Origin: Dama dama
Taxonomy: Eukaryota > Chordata > Mammalia > Artiodactyla > Cervidae
NCBI RefSeq assembly: GCF_033118175.1
Contig: NW_026870967.1
Span: 1,952,614 to 2,016,613 of the forward strand
DNA length: 64,000 nt
Direction: 5' to 3'
Shown piece by piece: positions 60,251 through 64,000 of the stretch (positions within the stretch are counted from its first letter, which is position 1; every line of letters begins with the position of its first letter). Below the pieces are notes generated by a model that worked only from the letters and a program-made list of their open reading frames with translations, did not search any database and was not told the DNA's origin. The translations under genes were made by a program, and so were the position numbers.

Positions 60251-61058
60251 AAGCATCTTTTAATTTCATGACTGCAGTCACCATCTGCAGTGATTTCCGA
60301 GCCCCCCAAAATAAAGACTGCCACTGTTTCCACTGTTTACCCATCTATTTGCCATGAAGTGATGAGGCCAGATACAATGATCTTAGTTTTCTGAATGTTG
60401 AGCTTTAAGGAGGCGTTTATACTCTCTGCTTTCACTGTCATCAAGAGGCTCTATAGTTCTTCTTCCCTTTCTGCCATAAGGGTGGTGTCATCTGCATATC
60501 TGACATTATTGATATTTCTCCTGGCAATTTTGATTCCAGCTTGTGCTTCATCCAGCCCAGCATTTTCTCACGCTGTACTCTGCATATAAGTTAAATAAGC
60601 AAGGTGACAATATACAGCCTTGATATATTCCTTTTCCTATTTGGAACCAGTCTGTTGTTCCAGGTCCAGTTGTAACTGTTTCTTCCTGACCTGCATACAG
60701 GTTTGTCCAGAGGCAGGTCAGGTGGTCTGGTATTCCCATCTCTTTCAGAATTTTCCCCAGTTTATTGTGATACACACAGTCAAAGCTTTGGCACAGTCAA
60801 TAAAGCAGAAATAGATGTTCCTCTGGTACTCTCTTGCTTTTTCCTTGACCCAGTGGATTTTGGCAATTTGATCTCTGGTTCCTCTGCCTTTTCTAAATCC
60901 AGCTTGAACATCTGGAAGCTCACAGTACATGTATGGTTGAAGCCTGGCTTGGAGAATTTTGAGCATTACTTTACTAGTGTGTGAGATGAGTGCAACTGTG
61001 CAGCAGTGTGAATACTCTTTGTCATTGCGTTTCTTTGGGACTGGAATGAAAACTGACC
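60251..61058 (-). mobile_element. BovB (RTE) LINE fragment, both ends truncated
   Basis: Minus-strand BovB reverse-transcriptase region. The plus-strand sequence parallels the 50.5-50.9-kb BovB ('cttttaatttcatgac' onward) and extends further 5'. Broken minus-strand frames at 60,745-61,080 and 60,548-60,775 show RT blocks (GFRKGRGTRDQ; QGCILSPCLFNLYAE), and the YADD-coding segment lies near 60,485-60,500. Frames are separated by frameshifts, so it is dead. The ~500-bp 3' end is missing exactly where the Bov-tA dimer begins. Confidence 0.9.
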
Positions 61059-61066
61059 TAACAACG

Positions 61067-61283
61067 TAGATGTTTTCCATTGCATATGCTAAAAGAACCA
61101 GCTTTGCAGTTTCTGGGGGGGGGGGAGCTTCATTTTAACCAATTTTCTCTGAAGTCCAAGGAATATCATGGTCATCCTGCATCAAAAAGTCATCTTTCCT
61201 TTATATAGTCATAGTTTCATGCCTAAATTATAGACCAAATGGTGCTCAAATTGACTCTGGTATCAGGGGCAGATCAGCTGATA
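61067..61283. repeat. dispersed duplicate, copy 1 (pairs with 63,485-63,660)
   Basis: 'ttgcatatgctaaaagaacc', 'ttttaaccaattttctct', 'gaatatcatggtcatcctgc' and 'gcagatcagctgat' recur in the same order at 63,485-63,660. This copy has a G run (61,115-61,126) where the other has a T run. It also carries ~33 extra bases before 'cagatcagctga'. Family unknown; it may be an unnamed interspersed repeat or a small segmental duplication. Confidence 0.75.
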
Positions 61284-62679
61284 AAAAGGTTGGATTGTCC
61301 CTCTGGAGGCAAGTGAGATCTTGGTCCCAACAGAAGAATATGAGGGGTTAAGAGAATTTGTAGGAGTGGGGAAAGCTTGGTCCATCCTACATGTACCATA
61401 ATCTTAAATAATGGTTATGTACTTTACTGAAGTAAAAAAAAAAAGATTTAAAAAACAAAGATAAATCACTGAAAGGTAAAGAAATGAATAATCTGTGATT
61501 GAAAGCTGCATTCTAAGAAAACTGTGTTCTCTTAACCTAGAGAGTAGACTAAATTCCAATCTGGTACCAGCTTACCAGATAACAAAGAAACAAAAAATTG
61601 TTTATGGGTAAGCTTAGAAAAGTCTTTTCCGTATATCTTGAGGTGGCAGTATTTTTGCAAAGGCATCAGTGTGAAACCATAGAAGGCATGTTTAAAATCT
61701 GATTAAATTGAAATTGACAAAGTAATCTGGTCATTGCTGTGATTTGAAACACTTTAATATGGTAACTCGAATTATAACTGACAGCATTTTACCAGAACAT
61801 ATCAGATTTTCATGAATGTGACATAATTTCTAGGATATCTATATTAGTATTATCAACCATATAATATAACTTGAGAAGATTCAATCACTCTTTCTGACAA
61901 CACTTCCCATGTAGTTTAACATGCCAAATGAAGTCAGGTTGTTTAATATCTCTCTTTGGGAGGCCTCAGGGGCCTTCTGAAGCATCCCAAAGTTAGCTAG
62001 AAGTCAATTATTTAGGAAGGTTTGTTCATAAATATCAAAAGGGTTTATAACAGTCAGGTAGGCTGTGAAACAGTACTTATCGACCTAGCCAAAGTTAACA
62101 AAAGATTTCAAAGGTAAACCTAGGACAGATCATTTAAGAGGTAAAGAAACTTAAAATCCACTAGCAAAGGCAGTTCAACATCTCAAGAAACCTTGTATTG
62201 GGCACAAAACTCTTTTCTGGGGGTCCACTTTCCATAAAACCTCCTTACCCCATTCTGTACCCATTCCTTTGCTTCTCCCATCCTGAAACTGCCACCTGTT
62301 AAGTCAGAACTAGTTCTTTTTCCTCCATAAAATTCAATTTTGTTCCTCATACCTTCTTTAAAAACAAGTCATACATTTTCCTTAAGCAACCAAGAACTAA
62401 CTTTTATATTGGCATTTTACAGATTGGTGCACATACGTATCAGTGATACTATCTAAAAAATTTTTTCTTTCTTACACTGAACATCTCAGCATGGCACCAG
62501 ACACTATTCATGGATAGTCAAAATCTCTTTAGTTTCTGTGTAAGAGGAAGGTCCTGTCAAGCAGTGAATGTTTCAGAACCTTAATTTATGAAATGACCTA
62601 GCTATTCAATCCACTGTCATCACTTAGTTTAGCACAACCGTAGAAAATCAGGTAACCAAAATCTGGAGAAACCATTGTA
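61284..62679. other. AT-rich interval, no feature recognised
   Basis: AT-rich DNA with A runs (61,433-61,455). I find no coding frame or recognisable repeat. Confidence 0.5.
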
Positions 62680-62850
62680 AGTTCAGTTCAGTTCAGTTGC
62701 GTCTGACTCTTTGCGACCCCACAGACTGCAGGCTGCCAGGCTTCCCTGTCCATCACCAACTCGCGGGGCTTGCTCAACCTCATGTCCATGGAGTCAGTGA
62801 TGCCATCCAACCATTTTCTCCTCTGTTGTTCCCTGCTTCTCTGCCTTCAG
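62680..62850 (-). mobile_element. Bov-A/BovB 3'-end fragment
   Basis: 'gttcagttcagttcagttgc', 'gcttccctgtccatcaccaa' and 'catggagtcagtgatgccat' are the reverse complement of the BovB 3' end that also gives rise to Bov-A SINEs. It parallels 50,017-50,150. It could be a Bov-A monomer or a strongly truncated BovB. Confidence 0.85.
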
Positions 62851-63484
62851 TTGAGACTATTATAGACAGATATTTTAAAGTATAATTATTTTTAATAGTT
62901 TATCTAAAAGCTCATATCATATTTACATTTTTAGGAGTTTTTTTTGTTTGTTTTTAGAGGTACTTTCTTTGTTGACAAGTTTGTGACAGATATAACAATA
63001 TAGCATTATTTAACTTATAATAAACCTAGGTATTATGAAAATTTTATGCTTAATGTTAATGACTCTTAGACATGTCTATATTAGAGTAGTGAAAAAAATA
63101 AATACTAGATATTTAATCTTGACTATTTCCCAATTCACATGAATCCAAAATTAATTTAGGTCAATTTTTTTCTTGTATTTAGAGCTGTTTGATTTGTAAG
63201 GGCTTCCTTTTCTTTAGATTATCTAAATAAGAACTCACCTACAACGTCAGCAATATAAAAAAAAAAAAACAGAAGACTCACACTGAGACATACAGAAATC
63301 CACACAGAGATCTTCTAGTTTTCCGCCTAAGATTTAAAATATCTCTTTGACTTCCCTTTTTTTTGGGGCGGGGGGTGTTGAAGTTCTCATTTGTCCAAGG
63401 CTGAGGTCTCAGGCAAAGTGGGCATTGTTTTCTAAGGAAATGGTTAACTTCAAGATTTGCCCTGGGCAGGCCTTTTAAACAAGC
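62851..63484. other. AT-rich interval, no feature recognised
   Basis: AT-rich, with T and A homopolymers (62,939-62,957; 63,259-63,269) and a short G-rich patch (63,364-63,377). No gene or repeat identified. Confidence 0.5.
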
Positions 63485-63660
63485 TAATATGTTTTTAATT
63501 GCATATGCAAAAGAACCAGCTTTACAGTTTCCAAGAATTTTTTTTTTTATTTTAACCAATTTTCTCTGGTTCTATAGAATATCATGGCCATCCTAGGTCA
63601 GGTCATCTTTCCTTTCTGTAGTCCTAGTTTTATCCCTGAATTATAGACAGATCAGCTGAC
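63485..63660. repeat. dispersed duplicate, copy 2, at rDNA junction
   Basis: Second copy of the 61,067-61,283 segment. It stops at 'cagatcagctga'; after only ~11 more bases ('caagttttccc') the sequence turns into rDNA. Confidence 0.75.
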
Positions 63661-63670
63661 AAGTTTTCCC

Positions 63671-63696
63671 TAGTTGAACCTGCGGAAGGATCATTA
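63671..63696 (+). rRNA. 3' terminus of 18S rRNA (26 bp, truncated)
   Basis: 'cctgcggaaggatcatta' is the invariant 3' end of eukaryotic 18S rRNA. The preceding bases differ from the usual 'gtaggtgaa' by one or two changes ('tagttgaa'). The other ~1.85 kb of 18S is absent upstream, where transposon-type DNA lies instead, so this cannot be a functional gene end. It marks the join between non-ribosomal DNA and an rDNA fragment or array. Confidence 0.9.
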
Positions 63697-64000
63697 ACGT
63701 GGTTGGCTCCAAGAGCGGTGCGGTGGTCTCGCCTCGCCCTGCCCGGCTCCTGAGCCTCTCCTCCACCCAGGCGGCGCCGGATGGGAAGGTAAGGGAGGGA
63801 AAGACGTCTGGAAGGCGGCGTGCCCCTGGCGGGCGGTCGGGTCTGGTGGCATTACCAGCGGTAGGGAAAGAGGGGCCGCGCGAGAAGGTGGGGGGGGGCG
63901 GCGTGCAGAGTGGGGGTCGGGTGGGAAAGGCGGCTCTCTTCCGCCTTCCCGCCCGCCCCTCCATCCTCGGCCGGGCGCCCCGCCACCCTTGCCCCGCACC
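63697..64000 (+). other. ITS1 of ribosomal DNA (partial)
   Basis: Directly after the 18S terminus comes very GC-rich sequence with G and C tracts ('gtgggggggggcggcgtgca' near 63,890), as expected for mammalian ITS1. It runs to the window end, and 5.8S is not reached. Identity as ITS1 rests on position and composition, not on recognising the bovid sequence. Confidence 0.8.

Noticed and set aside
1..63670. The whole window as an rDNA intergenic spacer
   Set aside because: An intergenic spacer should be followed by 5'ETS and full 18S before ITS1. Only the last 26 bases of 18S are present, and the intervening DNA contains a gene-derived pseudoexon.
63641..63999. Minus-strand proline/arginine-rich frames
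   Set aside because: They lie antisense across ITS1-like GC-rich DNA; lack of stops reflects composition.

Overview
The window reads as nuclear DNA of a ruminant, almost certainly a bovid. It carries BovB (RTE-type) LINE fragments, Bov-tA and CHR tRNA-derived SINEs and a Bov-A-like piece, together with older mammalian repeats (L1M, MIR, MER5A). I see no intact protein-coding gene. It cannot be assigned to a species by eye.

Positions 1 to about 47,800 are one continuous GC-rich satellite array, all in one orientation, built from two interlocked components. The first is a 129-bp unit in head-to-tail blocks of 9 to 28 copies (ten blocks, A1-A10). The second is a 553-bp 'spacer' that always enters the 129-bp unit at the same point, giving 682/683-bp monomers (129+553) that form the alternating blocks B1-B10 (about 42 spacers). 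Higher-order periods are visible: 1,365 bp (dimer), 2,046 bp (trimer), 3,290 bp, 10,931 bp and 16.06-16.44 kb. The monomer length and GC-rich composition resemble the ~700-bp ruminant satellite II (density 1.723) family, but that name is inference. Because 129 is divisible by three and the unit lacks stops in several frames, the array yields many very long open frames (up to about 990 codons) on both strands. These look like arithmetic by-products rather than genes.

The array decays at its right edge (47,511-47,800) into AT-rich DNA (47,800-63,670) full of transposon relics: an L1M 3' end, three other L1 or BovB pieces, MER5A, MIR, Bov-tA and CHR SINEs. In its middle (53.0-54.3 kb) lies a pseudogenised exon resembling the cysteine-rich segment of ADAMTS-like proteins (ADAMTSL1/ADAMTSL3 type). 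It has good splice signals but an in-frame stop, and a second, truncated tandem copy follows 0.6 kb downstream. A retroposon-like insert with 12-bp direct repeats sits only in the first copy.

At 63,671 the sequence switches abruptly to ribosomal DNA: the last ~26 bases of 18S rRNA followed by GC-rich sequence consistent with ITS1, running off the window end. The rest of 18S is missing upstream, so this is a truncated rDNA segment, an rDNA-array boundary or an assembly join. The window therefore shows satellite, then a transposon-rich bridge, then rDNA. No multi-gene system is encoded.
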